A stretch of 64,000 nucleotides of DNA from Heliocidaris tuberculata (Eukaryota > Echinodermata > Echinoidea > Camarodonta > Echinometridae), in contig CM046847.1 in assembly GCA_025618425.1 (NCBI GenBank), positions 17,629,766 to 17,693,765 of the forward strand. Direction: 5' to 3'. Each line of letters opens with the position of its first letter. Positions within the stretch are counted from its first letter, which is position 1. A program made the translations under genes and the position numbers. The notes below the pieces were generated by a model. It had not been told where the DNA came from. It searched no databases and saw only the letters and a list, made by a program, of their open reading frames with translations. Below, piece by piece: positions 42,145-53,523 of this stretch.

Positions 42145-42963
42145 CAAGGGCGTCAATAGCTTCTGAAAAGTGGGGGGGACACTGAGCGAGGGAGGTGTGG
42201 AAGGGGGATGCCCTCCCTCCCACGGTAGGGACTTTTTTAAGTTTTGCCATCGAAAATAGGCCTTTTAATGCACTGTGTAGCAGAAATCAAGCCAGTTGTA
42301 TCATGTTGTTAAAAGCTTATGCAGTGGATTCTCATTATAACAAGCAGTAATATTACAAGCTCTCATAAGTAGAAGGGAATTTCACAATCACAAATTTCAG
42401 ACCTTGTTGTTACTCTGATAGAGCAAGATTTCGATATAAATCAAAAATTACAGCGAGGTAATTACCCCGGAACTTCAGAACTTCCCAAAAATCTGCCTAC
42501 GACGGTCCTCTGATTTGATGAAATCCTCGGCAATTCTTTGAGGGCTCAATTCTTATGCTTATGCTGCGTACGCAGGACTGCACCCGATAGCGCTGCGCAA
42601 GGCCTATAATTAGGCCCAGGCCCCCCTTAGGCCTGGCGCGGTGGCCGGCTGTAGGCGAGATCTAGAATAAAATTTGCAACTCGATCGAACGCCGCGCCAC
42701 GCCATGGCAGTGCTGCATGGCGAGCGAAGAGGATTGGGATGATTTCAACAAGGCAACAAATGTCAACAAGGGCGGTTAAACATTTATATTTGAGTATTTC
42801 TCAAGGCATGCAAAAGAACAAGATGGAAGTGCTTTTCAGGTTTTTAGTAATGGGTTTGAACCCCAAAAGTGGGGGGGACAAATGATATGATGTCCCCCCC
42901 CCCCCCCACTTTTAAAAGTAGGGGGGACATGTCCCCCCTTTCCCCCACCTGTTTACGCCCTTG
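42145..42963. mobile_element. hAT-like non-autonomous element, 8-bp duplication
   Basis: TTAGGAAG is duplicated at 42137-42144 and 42964-42971. The element begins CAAGGGCGT and ends CGCCCTTG, followed inward by inverted G-rich/C-rich runs (GTGGGGGGGACA on one side, TGTCCCCCC on the other). Terminal CA-RGG ends and an 8-bp duplication are the hAT signature. It has no transposase. It seems to sit inside the gypsy LTR/leader region and is therefore younger. Confidence 0.85.
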
Positions 42964-43436
42964 TTAGGAAGTGATGTGCCTCAGTATAAATTTATGCTTG
43001 ACAAAATTCACAAATAGATCATCAGCAGTCAGCTAATACTTAATTGAAAATCTGCTTCATTTAGTTAAAGTCCTCGCAAGTTCTTGGAATGAATTAAAGT
43101 CCAAATTAATAGCGTTCCATAGAGTCGAAACTCGTGATGACTGGTTTCAAGCTAGTAGAGTCTGAAGCTAGAAATCAAAACGTTGAAGTTCAATAAAGAT
43201 TGAGGTGGTCCATCTCGTTGACGAGACGAGGGAAATAAAAGAGTTAAGTGAATGAGTCTAGTCTAAGTTATCTGGAGAGATGGCGATGTATAACTCGATG
43301 GATAATGGGATCCGCTAAAAGTAAAAATCTGAGAGCACAGGTAAATGAATGCACTGACGTAAGAAAATAGACGATGCAGAAGGTTCTAGACGAAGATGTC
43401 CATTATAATCTGCATAAGTGCACAGAAATCACTGAC

Positions 43437-43630
43437 GATATCGAAGATAAACTGCACAAGCTTAGTCACAAAAGTCACAAAATATATACTCGCGATGTCA
43501 AAGATAAGCGTGCAGTGAAGTCACAAAATAATCACTGGCGATGTCAAAGATAAGTGTGCAGTGAAGTCACAAAATCATCACTGTCCATGTCAAAGATAAG
43601 CGTGCAGTGAAGTCACAAAATAATCACTGA
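43437..43630. repeat. tandem repeat, about 46-bp unit, four copies
   Basis: The unit contains ATGTCAAAGATAAGCGTGCA followed by GTGAAGTCACAAAATAATCACTG. The leftmost copy is diverged, the inner ones nearly identical. Confidence 0.85.
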
Positions 43631-44274
43631 AATCAAGATGCTTATAAATATTCTCAAGTGAAATGTATAAGATAATCAAATATATCAGGCTTCTACCTGG
43701 TTCCATTGAAGACGTGGATCTAACCAATCGCAAGGAGAGGACACACAAGTCCAACCAAGCAGGAAGCGTTGAAGCGCAAGACCGTTTTGTTACAACGCGA
43801 GAATGTCACTAGTAGAAAAGTTTGTTTTTCTTCTAATACATAAAAATGCTGTTTCTTGCCATTAAATGTAATTAAAATACATTGTAATATATGGCAAAAT
43901 GTATCATAATTGACATTAGATACCAAAAGTTGAGAAGAAATGGCATGTGCCTTAACAATTATGGTAATGGTGTGTTCTAAACTTATGACTGAAATACACA
44001 GGTATTTTGGCCTTGAATTTTCAAAAAGTGATAATTTAGTAAAACTTTCAAAGCAATATTGTAAGAAAAGTATTTATGCAAATGGCATATATAAATCATT
44101 TTCAATAAATTTTAATTTATAAAACAATTCTTAGACTACTCAGGTTTTGATTATTTAGTATTTTGATCAAAACTGTTGAATTGTTTGGTTTTTTTTACAC
44201 TTGGTACCTTAATTTTTTAAGATAATGTACATGTATAACACAAATAGGCATATCACCAACACTTAAGTTTATTT

Positions 44275-45930
44275 ATTATTATTTATTTATTTCAGTTTTA
44301 TTTACACAGGGTAGCCCTTTCAGTTGTGAAACTAATTTACAAAGGGGCCCTGCAACAAAATAAAAACAATACATTTTACATAGAAATAGAAATATAAAAT
44401 ATTGAATCAATGAATACAAAACGAAGTACAAGTACATTATGCAAAAAGTAAATTCTACGGAAATGAACAATACAAAAAAGGGGGTGAAAGAGACAATGTC
44501 TAGCGAGGTTAACATTAATTAAAATATAGAATATAAAAGACGGAGCCTAAACCAGAGGTTTAGTAACTCAAATACTAAATAATCAAAACCGGAGGTTTAG
44601 GAATAAAATGATTAGTAGTTGATAGAATTTTACATTTTGTCTTAAAAAATTGAAGGGATGTTATATTTTGAAGACTAATGGGAAGTTTGTTCCATAATGA
44701 TGGTCCATGGTACTGAAAGGACTTTTTCATGTACTCGGATTTGGCTTTGGGTATATAGAGAGGAGAGTTTAAAGCATATCTCATTTTAATCTGCTGGGTT
44801 CTAAAAAATATTAATTCTTTTAGATATTCAGGTGCAAGCCCATTTATTACCTTAAACATATATAAACAAAATTGGTAATCGACTCTTTGTGAGAATGACT
44901 GCAAGTTTAACTCTTTTAATGTTAATGTTTTAATGTTGTGTGAGGAGTAAAAAAATCAGCATTTAAAATTGAACGTGCATATCTATTCTGAATTTAGTAG
45001 TAAAACACAGACAAGATTTTCCCCATATAACCAAACCATAATCAATATGTGGAAGAATGAGACCATTGTATAGCATAATGAGAACCTTTTTAGGTAAGTA
45101 TTGTTTAATTTGCCATATAAATCCAATGGTCCTCAAAGTTTTATCAATATGTTTATCAAATTTAAGTAAGTTATCAAATATAATTCCAAGGTACTTATAG
45201 TTGTTCACCTGTTCAATGACCTGACTTTCATATATTGAATAAAGATTTGTTTTGCGCTCACTTTTTTGTGTGTACCAAACAACATTACTTTACACTTTTT
45301 GGTATTTAACTTTAAATCATTTATCTGTACCCATTGTATTACTTTTTTAAATTCTGATTGCAGACTGGTCTGAACAGAATTGGCATCCCTACCTTTACAA
45401 AAAAGAGCTGTATCATCTGCATAAAGGCATAATTTTGTGTGTTCTTGAAGATTCAATTCACGTATGTCATTTATAAAAATAACAAAAAGCAGGGGTCCTA
45501 GAATGGAACCCTGGGGTATGCCCATTCTAACATCACGAAAAGTTGATAATTTACCATTATAACACACACATTGGGAGCGCCCCGACAGATAGTTTTTAAA
45601 CCATGCCAACTCAGTATCATGAACACCACACTCTTTCAATTTGTCAAGTAAAATTCTATGGCTTACAAGATCAAAAGCCTGTTTAAAATCGAGAAATGAA
45701 GCTCCAATAATATATCCATAATCAACATTCGTATGTAAATAATCACATCAATCAATGCAGTGGCGGTTGAAAACAGAGGTCGAAAGCTGGACTGACAACT
45801 ACTTAGTATATTATTTGATACAAGATGTGTGTAAAGTTGTTTATGTAAAGCCTTTTCCAGTATCTTCATAATGTGACTCAGAACAGATATGGGCTTATAA
45901 TTACTAGCCAGGTTTTTTTTCACCCGTTTT
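44275..45930 (-). pseudogene. LINE remnant: reverse transcriptase and 3' end, 5'-truncated
   Basis: Minus-strand pieces in order: NYKPISVLSHIMKILEKALH (45.9 kb), then GIPQGSILGPLLFVIFINDI and LCLYADDTALF (45.2-45.6 kb), then YKYLGIIFDNLLKFDKHIDK with LILPHIDYGLVIWG (45.0-45.2 kb), and finally LWNKLPISLQNITSLQFFK (44.6-44.9 kb). This is the RT plus C-terminal region of a CR1/jockey-type non-LTR element. Frameshifts separate the pieces. A TTTATTTATT-like run near 44276-44292 is the likely 3' tail. The endonuclease is absent. Confidence 0.8.
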
Positions 45931-46778
45931 AAAAATAGGTGACTTTTGCTCGCTTCCAGTCTAATACCGAAAATCCTGTAGTAATAGATGCATTAAAAAT
46001 ATGTGTTAAGGTTTACTTATAAATGGGGCTGCTTCCTCTAAAAGACGAGGATGCATACTATCAAGCCCACTGGACATATTCACTGACAGATTTAACAATT
46101 CTTTACAAATTCTTCACTTATCATGTCAAAGTGAAACTTGCTCCTGGTGACTGGATCAACCTTGTTTTGCCTGACTGCATTATTGTAATTAGCCATGGTA
46201 TTACTAAACCCTTAACAATAAACCTTATTCATTGACTGGAACAATGTTGACAACATTATCATCATCATCTCTTTGAACTTGAACTGTAACTGGGAGCTGA
46301 TCAAAGGTAACTCCATAGTCCCTGTTCAACACCAAACAGTCTCCTGACTATAGCATTATCTCCAATGGCTACCTACATAAATATAGAATGTATAGTTAAA
46401 TGGTTCGGCTACACCACAGAAAACATTACATAAACCCAAAACTTGCAGAAATGTTATAAAAATGCAATAGAGGAGGATCTTAGTTCACCATTGAGAGGAT
46501 TGGATCTGGAAAAATGTTTTGTCTATACTTTCCAAAGTTTATACATCTACAGATATTGCCCCTGTTGCTATGGCAACATAAGTCAGCAAGCATATTACAA
46601 TGCAACTGTAACTTTAAATGAAACTATAAATCAATAAACTGTCAAGAAGTCCTGAGACTATTTTTGACCAAAAACTCTGCTATAAGTTTGTTCCAAAGTG
46701 CATGAATCTTAAAGGTTAACACAAAATACTTCAAATTATTATCCCCTAGCCGACGAAGTCAGATGGGGATCAAGTAAT

Positions 46779-49700
46779 AATAATAATAATAATAATAATT
46801 GGATTTATATAGCGCCTTTTCCAAAGGATACAAGGCGCTGTCACCTAAAGTCTATTCAAGTAAATTAAGAATTGTATAAGTAAGTTTTTAGATGTTTCTT
46901 GAAGATGTCAAGTGATGTGCTATTACGGAGAGATGCGGGGAGTCTGTTCCAAAGTTGTGGAGCAAGTGACTGAAAGGACTTGAAGCCAGCCTGTTTTCGG
47001 GATTTTGGAATGACATAGGAAGGAGCAGAGGTAGAACGAAGAGAATATGATGTTCTCTGTTGCTGAAAGAGTGAGGAGATGTATTGAGGAAGTGTGGTTG
47101 ACAGTGATTTGTAAGTCTGAACCAGTATACGGTATTGTATTCTCTTAGAAACGGGAAGCCAGTGAAGTTCATTGAGTAATGGAGTGACGTGGGACCATTT
47201 TGGTTTTTGACATATTAGACGAGCACACTTATTCTGAAGACGTTGAAGTCTGCCCAGGTCCTGTTTACTGATGACCCCAAGCAAACATCCACCATAGTCA
47301 AGCCTGGATAGCACAAGTGCTCTAACAACATTATGACAAGTGTCTTTATTTAAGTACCCCCTGATGCGATTGAGGTTGTAAATTTGCCAATTGAGGGTAC
47401 GACACAAGTTTGTTACATGGTCAGACATTTTCATTTCCTTATCAAAGACAACACCCAGATCCTTGATTGTTGAAGACATTGGGATGTCTAGATCATCAAT
47501 AGAAAATGAAAGGTCATTGAACCGATTCAAGTCGGTGGATGATGCAGCAATGAAGAACTCAGTTTTACCGGAATTCAACTTCAATTTATTACTGACAAGC
47601 CATGATTGTATGTCTTCTAAGCACTTCGAGATACGGTAGTATGCGCAAGCTGCATCTCCAGGCTTGGTAGGATCAAAAATGGTAAACATCTGGATGTCAT
47701 CAGCATACACATGGTATTGAACTGAATGCTGGCTGATGATGTTACCAATACACCTAATGTAATATGTAAATAACTGTGGCCCAACAATTGACCCTTGCGG
47801 TATCCCAAATTCCAACCTTTTGTCACTGGAGAATGATCCATTGACATGGACTCTACAAGACCTGTTGCTAAGATACGATTTGAACCAGGAAAGGACATTA
47901 TCTCGTAGACCGAAGTCATCGGCCAGCCTATGAGAGAGAATTGTGTGGTCCACCGTATCAAAGGCGGATGAGAGGTCCAGCATTAATAAGAAAACAGCTT
48001 GCCTGTTGTCGATTGCACAAAGTACGTCATTCTGCAGTCGAATGAGTGCAGTCTCAGTACTATGTGCCACGCGATATGCAGACTGCATAGGATCAAGCAA
48101 ATCATTACGGTTGACAAAGTCGGACACCTGTTTAGAAACAGCCTTTTCGATTAATTTGCCTAAAAATGGTATGTTGGAAACAGGTCTGTAACTACCTAAA
48201 TCATTTTTGTCCAGAGAGGACTTCTTCAATACTGGTGTAATGATAGACGATCTAAGTCTCTCTGGGAAAACACCGGTAGACAGTGATAGATTCACGATAC
48301 GTAACAGTACTGGAAGTAGAATTGACAAATGTTTCTTAACCAGCCATGTTGGCATGGGATCCAAAGTACAAGATTTGGAAGGACATTTAGAAATCATACA
48401 CTGCAAGACATTTTCACTCACAAAATCAAACTGAGAAAAAGTTGAGTCAGGTTCACATGTGTTTGAGGATACAGTAGGAACATTACGTTTTGTTGGAACA
48501 GTGCTCTCTATATCGCCCCTAATTTTAGATACCTTACTGACAAAGTAATTTGAAAAATCTTCAGCAAGATCAGAAGAGTTTGTACATACAGGAAGAACAT
48601 TACTACTGACATTAAGCAATTCATTGACAGTCTTATACATGTCCTTGGTATTACATGAAGAAAGTCTGTCATGATAATAGTCTTTCTTGGCAGAGACAAC
48701 CACATCACATACCGTCCGCTGAGCTTCAATATACAGTCTGCGATCAGTATTTGACTTTGTCTTGCGCCAGCGTCTCTCTGCACGCCGTCGGGTACGTCGA
48801 GCTTCCATCACTTTATCGGTGTACCAGCTAGGCTTTACTCGAACTGACAGTGTCCTTGTAGTTGCGGGGGCGTGAGCGTCAAGAACTTCACGACAAGCTT
48901 CGTTGTACCGAAGCACAAGATCATCGATGTTACTACTGTCACAATCCATAATTGAGTTCATTCTGTTGGATAGATCCTGAGAGAACTGCTCGTGATCTAT
49001 TGACTTAAACTTCCGGAGAACACGAATGTCACTAGAAGGAGCTGATTTCTTCAGATCAAGATCAAACTTTATCATGGAGTGATCAGAGTGCAGAATCTGA
49101 TCTACGAAGCATGTCGTAATGAGAGTGTCACTGTCCTTAACGATGATGAGGTCAAGGGTATGTCCAAGACGATGTGTAGGCCCTTGAACAAGCTGCTTGT
49201 AGCCAAGCGAGGTCAGCAACGAGTTCATATTTCTCACCTCCGGCTTACTAGGACAGTCCATATGGAAGTTAAAATCCCCCATGACCACCAGTCTGTTCGG
49301 CAGCAAATCGGCACAGCTGAGGACCTCCTCGAATTCCTCAAAAAACGTAGAAGATGGCACTGAGCCAGAAGGAGGTCTATAGATAACCAGGAAGTTTACG
49401 TTGGGGTTTCTAAATAAAGCAAATTCAAATGAGCTAGCTTCCGGGAGAGTATCGGAACAGTCCTTCAGCTTTAGACTGCTGTCATATACTGCAGCGATCC
49501 CTCCACCCCTACGTGAAGTTTTTCGCGGAAGACTGAGAGCGGAGAAACCAGGTGGACAAATCTCACCAAGGATGACCCGGTCATCCTCCTTGAGCCAAGT
49601 CTCCGTTATGAAGGTGATGTCATAGTTGTTATCGATAATTGAATCACACAGTAAGTCGCTCTTGTTGCGGATTGACTGACTATTCCAAAGACATGCTTTC

Positions 49701-50100
49701 AGGGTCGTCTGTCCATGTGAATCGCTTCGAGGACTGCCAGTAGGTGTAGAAAGTCCATCACTCTTCTTGCTCTTCCTCCTACCACCTCTTGTTCCACGCC
49801 GTGTAGCAGGCTTCCTGTAGATGCCCAATTCCTTGATGTGTGTCCATACATCATGAGGCAGCTTCAAATCACAGTTCAATTCAAGAAGCTCTGATCTTGT
49901 CAGACCCATTATATTGGTGTCCACTGAGAACAATGGATGAATGGGTTCACTTGGCCATGAATAACATTGAAATAGGATTATCAGTGCTAGACACAATAAA
50001 AGTGCTCTGGTATAAGTCCAAAGCTTCTCAATAGTGTAGTTGTACATATAATACATGGAAGCCATGGGCAGAGCAAACCAAGCAAGACTGAACTGACAAG
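46779..50100 (-). mobile_element. near-complete L2/CR1-type LINE
   Basis: The minus-strand ORF is followed by a short 3' UTR that ends in a GCGCC..GGCGC hairpin, TATATAAATCCAA and a (TTA)n tail (46779-46802 on the plus strand). GCGCTATATAAAT-type ends with a simple-repeat tail are typical of L2-like LINEs. The 5' border is not determined; no ORF1-like protein was found upstream to 50.6 kb. Confidence 0.8.
46865..50065 (-). CDS. LINE ORF2: AP endonuclease plus reverse transcriptase, intact 1,066 aa
   Basis: The protein nicks target DNA and copies its RNA at the nick. It has an endonuclease/exonuclease/phosphatase domain at about 122-335 with N128, E155 (ITETWL), D264/N266 (GDFNFHMD) and S327-D328-H329. 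The reverse transcriptase spans about 600-860, with SYRPVS, D697 (MLDLSSAFD), FGIPQGSIVGP and the YADD box at 787-790. A C-terminal region ends WNRLPASLRN..FKKHLKTYL. No stop or frameshift. Odd: before the endonuclease is a hydrophobic stretch (21-36, ALLLCLALIILFQCY) and a basic RRGTRGGRRKSKKS segment. The true start may be an internal Met; M53 is a plausible alternative. Confidence 0.9.
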   Translation of the reverse strand: MASMYYMYNYTIEKLWTYTRALLLCLALIILFQCYSWPSEPIHPLFSVDTNIMGLTRSELLELNCDLKLPHDVWTHIKELGIYRKPATRRGTRGGRRKSKKSDGLSTPTGSPRSDSHGQTTLKACLWNSQSIRNKSDLLCDSIIDNNYDITFITETWLKEDDRVILGEICPPGFSALSLPRKTSRRGGGIAAVYDSSLKLKDCSDTLPEASSFEFALFRNPNVNFLVIYRPPSGSVPSSTFFEEFEEVLSCADLLPNRLVVMGDFNFHMDCPSKPEVRNMNSLLTSLGYKQLVQGPTHRLGHTLDLIIVKDSDTLITTCFVDQILHSDHSMIKFDLDLKKSAPSSDIRVLRKFKSIDHEQFSQDLSNRMNSIMDCDSSNIDDLVLRYNEACREVLDAHAPATTRTLSVRVKPSWYTDKVMEARRTRRRAERRWRKTKSNTDRRLYIEAQRTVCDVVVSAKKDYYHDRLSSCNTKDMYKTVNELLNVSSNVLPVCTNSSDLAEDFSNYFVSKVSKIRGDIESTVPTKRNVPTVSSNTCEPDSTFSQFDFVSENVLQCMISKCPSKSCTLDPMPTWLVKKHLSILLPVLLRIVNLSLSTGVFPERLRSSIITPVLKKSSLDKNDLGSYRPVSNIPFLGKLIEKAVSKQVSDFVNRNDLLDPMQSAYRVAHSTETALIRLQNDVLCAIDNRQAVFLLMLDLSSAFDTVDHTILSHRLADDFGLRDNVLSWFKSYLSNRSCRVHVNGSFSSDKRLEFGIPQGSIVGPQLFTYYIRCIGNIISQHSVQYHVYADDIQMFTIFDPTKPGDAACAYYRISKCLEDIQSWLVSNKLKLNSGKTEFFIAASSTDLNRFNDLSFSIDDLDIPMSSTIKDLGVVFDKEMKMSDHVTNLCRTLNWQIYNLNRIRGYLNKDTCHNVVRALVLSRLDYGGCLLGVISKQDLGRLQRLQNKCARLICQKPKWSHVTPLLNELHWLPVSKRIQYRILVQTYKSLSTTLPQYISSLFQQQRTSYSLRSTSAPSYVIPKSRKQAGFKSFQSLAPQLWNRLPASLRNSTSLDIFKKHLKTYLYNS

Positions 50101-50612
50101 TACCAAAAAATTAATCATATAACTACAACAAAACTAGAGCATAACACCTTACCAAAATTGTCTTGCAAGGTCAGTATGTTATGATACACAAGATGTCACA
50201 AAAGATAAACAGTAATGATCTCCTAAACACTCTAATTAAACAGATACCAGGAGAGCAAGTAAAAGTGCTGCCTGTGAGGCGCTCAATATATGATGATAAC
50301 ACGAGGGGATGCTACGCTTTGCGTTGCCCTTGTTTCAATTAAATTGAACCAATCACCAATAATTCTGGCCGGTTCTTACAGGCTCCTTACCAAGTCCCTC
50401 GGAGAGGACATAAAGCCGTCAATCCCCTGATTGCTTTCTTACAAGCATACACATGCTTTCTTAGCAGTCTGGTAAAATAAACCATCCACCAACATCAAGG
50501 GGTTTTAGGTGAAAGGAAATAGAGAGTAGTGATCGAGGTCTGTTTTAGCTTCTTATAATGGAATTTGCTCCTTGCTCATTGACTGAATGGAGAGAGAATG
50601 CTGAAGTTATAG

Positions 50613-50948
50613 TTATAAACATGAATTGAACAGATTTGATTCTTTCAGAAGTGAGTGAGAGGGCGCTGTGGAAGAAGAAATCAAATCTGTAAAATCTGTA
50701 ACATTTATTCTGTACCTGTAACTGTAGCTCAGATCTGGACAGACATTCCTGTCTGCACTAACTACCACATAATTGCCCCCATGTTCAACTTGGAGGTCAT
50801 ACTTGTGGAGATCGAGTGCCTTTGCTGGGGTGAAGCCTTCTTTGAAAAGACCAACCAGATTTTCTCTGACTTTTGCTGAGACATCTCTGTGTCGAAGAGC
50901 ATCAGCTGCCATGACTGGGTGATTGTGATTATGACAAAGGGTTACCAT
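50613..50948 (-). pseudogene. fragment resembling the N-terminal part of MULE-like/SWIM-type transposon proteins
   Basis: The minus-strand frame has CHNHNHPVMAADALRHRDVS, then FKEGFTPAKALDLH and DRNVCPDLSYSYR. HNHP followed by a DVS and a (G/A)xTPxxA motif is a pattern I associate with predicted transposon-type proteins of invertebrates and fish. This is from memory of the pattern, not a search. No zinc finger or DDE part is visible next to it. Confidence 0.4.
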
Positions 50949-51614
50949 CAGTCTTCAATCAGGAAGACATGGGTCAACACTCCTGTAACATGGAGAGACA
51001 GCCAAGTCTGTTTGTTAATAAGCACATATCAAAACTATAAATCAACACAATGAGCAGTTTAACCCTGATCCCCTCCCCCCAAAAAACATAGGGCTTTGTG
51101 AGGTATCATAAACCTTGAACCCTTACTGTACTAAGCTATTTCAAGCACCTCTCTGACTGAGGAGGGGGGGCTCAGAGGCCAAAAGGTCACGTGACTCAGT
51201 AACGGTATGACCGATTTTTGAAAACTTGGTGTCAAAAGATGCGCAAGACTTGAAAGAAAAAAGTCAGAGAGTGGCGTAGTGTGAAATATAGCGGTTCGAA
51301 ATGTGCGGCAAAATTTGTCTAGGGGGCCTCAGAGGCCCCCCCCCCTATGGGTTGAGAGTTAATGAGTATGAATATGCGTTGTGACAGCACTCACCACCAA
51401 GAGTGCATTTCAAATTTGGGTAATGAATAGACATCATGTGATCACCATTTGTCACAAATTACTATTGCAAGCACACTGGTTTTCCTTTGTTCAATTTGGG
51501 AGCTGTATCCTTTAAAGTCACCAGCGAGTGCAAAAGGAAATGCAAGTTACGGATAATAAAATTGCTACGTACCATTTGTACTTGAGCTTTTTGGACGGAG
51601 GAGGATGGGAGGCA

Positions 51615-52229
51615 CTATCCTTCAACTTGAAGATACATATCTGATTGTTGTAGGGCAGTTGGTGTTCTTATTTTGTATCCACTCCTTTGATGTTGAATGA
51701 CGTGCGATTTATGAACTGGAACTGCCAAGATTATTTCTACACATCTTAACAAAAGCAAAATCAGCTCAAAATATCTGTTTCCAACATGCACTCGGTCCCC
51801 AATCAGGAATGGCAGCATCCTCAGCAGGCAACCCATTTGGGCAGCCTTTTGTCCAAGTTTGTGGTCGGTCAAAGTTGGCAGTCCAGTCCTGGTGATATTT
51901 GCTGTCGGCTTATTCTTCCTATCTGTGTATCCATATGAAAAGATTTTGATACGATTGTTCAGCTCATCTATTGTAATGATCTGGTCATCCACGAGAAGTT
52001 GTCTCAGTACTAGTTTGACTTCATATGGAGCGATGCCCTCATGAATGTCATGCATTAGATCATAGTTAGAATTTGTTACATTATGAAAGATTCTCAGGTT
52101 TTTCAAACAACACTGATTTCTCACACCTGTATTAGAATCACCATTGTGCAAATTCTTAGCTCTCTCTACATGCATTTCAAGGGTTTCAATGTTTCACATA
52201 AAATCACTTTCAAGGAAATGTTCTTGAGC
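51615..52229 (-). pseudogene. uncharacterised transposon-type gene, downstream half
   Basis: Reads HFLESDFM, a stop, NIETLEMHVERAKN, then NYDLMHDIHEGIAPYEVKLV and a long open part with KLGQKAAQMGCLLRMLPFLI. The MHDIxEGxxPYExKLxL block recurs in predicted proteins of many marine invertebrates and fish; its function is not established to my knowledge. It continues the frame of 53524-53715 once the inserted 1.29 kb element is taken out. Two in-frame stops lie near the junction. Confidence 0.6.
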
Positions 52230-52233
52230 TTAA

Positions 52234-53519
52234 ACGGCCCCTGCAACCCAACTAACTTAGCCTTTCAAAACATGAATACACCTCTGCTTATTAATATTCC
52301 AGCCGAAGATTTTTCAGAAAATTTCTGTATTGAGAAAAAATGAAAATAACCATGCATTTTTCACAGATCTCACGCTTGCTAAGCTCAACCCCTTGAAAAA
52401 AGGTAAATACGGTCACGTGGTTGATGACGCATTTGACGTCATTGCAGGAATTTCCTTGTATTTGTCCTACAACTCTTACAATCTCATTGTAATTCATAAT
52501 TAGGAATGACGAAATGGCCAGAAACATTCTGGGATTATCAAGTGCATATTATTTTTCTGATAAATGTCTCTTTTTTTTCAATTAATATCATAGTTTGCCT
52601 TTTTGGGGCCATTTTTATGCCTAAATCACCCTCACTTTCCCCGAGAAGTCGCGAGCAGACGATTTTTGCTTAGACTCATACCACAGTCCTTTCATTATTT
52701 TGCGTGCATGTTCTTGTCAGCTTGGTGTCAGTTTTCTTTAGAACACAAACTATCAAACGAGTGGGCAAAGAGTCTACGATATTTATTTATGTCATTTTTT
52801 TTTCCATTCATGCTTGCGCTTATAAGCTTAGTTTCGTTCTTCTAATTCTGTGGCAGGGATCTGCCATGATTTTTGTGTTTTTCACAATATATTTTTTATC
52901 TCATCCATGAAAATGCCATCACGCTGTGTTGCCGCTGGTTGCAGCAAAACTAACAGTGACGGAGGAAGCCTACATTACTTCCTGAGAGATGAACATTTAA
53001 AAAGGGTTTGAACAGCTACGGTGAAGATCACTCGTGCCGTGTGGAGTGGCTCCAGTCCCGTCGAATCTCGATCAGCGGTTACCTGCAGCGACCACTTCCC
53101 CGATAATGCTTTTGAGGAAGGGCTGCATTCGCAGTTTGGGTTTTGCCATAAAAGGCGGCTCATTGATTGATCACTGAAATCACTTGCAGCCTCCTTATCG
53201 CTCTCATTGTCTTCTTCAGTCATTTCTCATTTTCTTTCATGATGAAATTCTGCCACGCACAAGTGTTATCTGTGTACTTTCAATGCGCTGAGCGGCATAC
53301 CTGCAATGTTTTCTCCTGCAGTGACGTCAAATCCTATTGCGTAATGCAGCTCCAAAACCGGATCTTTTCTGAGCCGTCTGAGTCATCATTTTTAGAGCTA
53401 GATTCCAGAATTATTGATGATTTCTAAGAAAAATCATTGTCATATTCAGAATCTCCGTAAAAAACTCTTTTACATGAATTTTTTTTCAATTTTAAGCCTG
53501 TTTTGATTGCAGGGGCCAT
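52234..53519. mobile_element. Kolobok-like element with THAP remnant, TTAA duplication
   Basis: TTAA flanks both ends (52230-52233 and 53520-53523). The terminal repeats read ACGGCCCCTGCAACC and, reverse-complemented, ATGGCCCCTGCAATC. Kolobok elements duplicate TTAA and encode transposases with THAP zinc fingers; this 1,286-bp copy has both traits, the THAP part being broken. Its ends match those of the element at 61843-62460. It split a minus-strand transposon-type gene. Confidence 0.85.
52907..53170 (+). pseudogene. THAP zinc-finger domain (one internal stop)
   Basis: The plus-strand frame MKMPSRCVAAGCSKTNSDGG, then SLHYFLRDEHLKRV, stop, then TRAVWSG and VTCSDHFPDNAFEEG. THAP ligands are C7, C12, C60 and H63, with the invariant Trp at 46 and the CxxHF end. 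The stop at codon 35 kills the frame. THAP domains bind DNA and in this class of element would recognise its own ends. The frame ends at 53168-53170 without a catalytic domain. Confidence 0.8.
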
Positions 53520-53523
53520 TTAA

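Larger units (their letters stand above)
41790..43720 (-). mobile_element. probable LTR/leader region of the gypsy element, interrupted by a hAT-like element
   Basis: Inferred from its place directly upstream of the gag remnant and the GGTGACCC-type junction. It contains a 46-bp tandem repeat at 43437-43630. Outer LTR borders could not be fixed, and a second LTR copy was not found, so this call is tentative. Confidence 0.35.

Noticed and set aside
46784..46860. The GCGCC..GGCGC hairpin near 46.81-46.84 kb as a transcription terminator
   Set aside because: It is the 3' end structure of the LINE followed by its (TTA)n tail, not a bacterial-type terminator.
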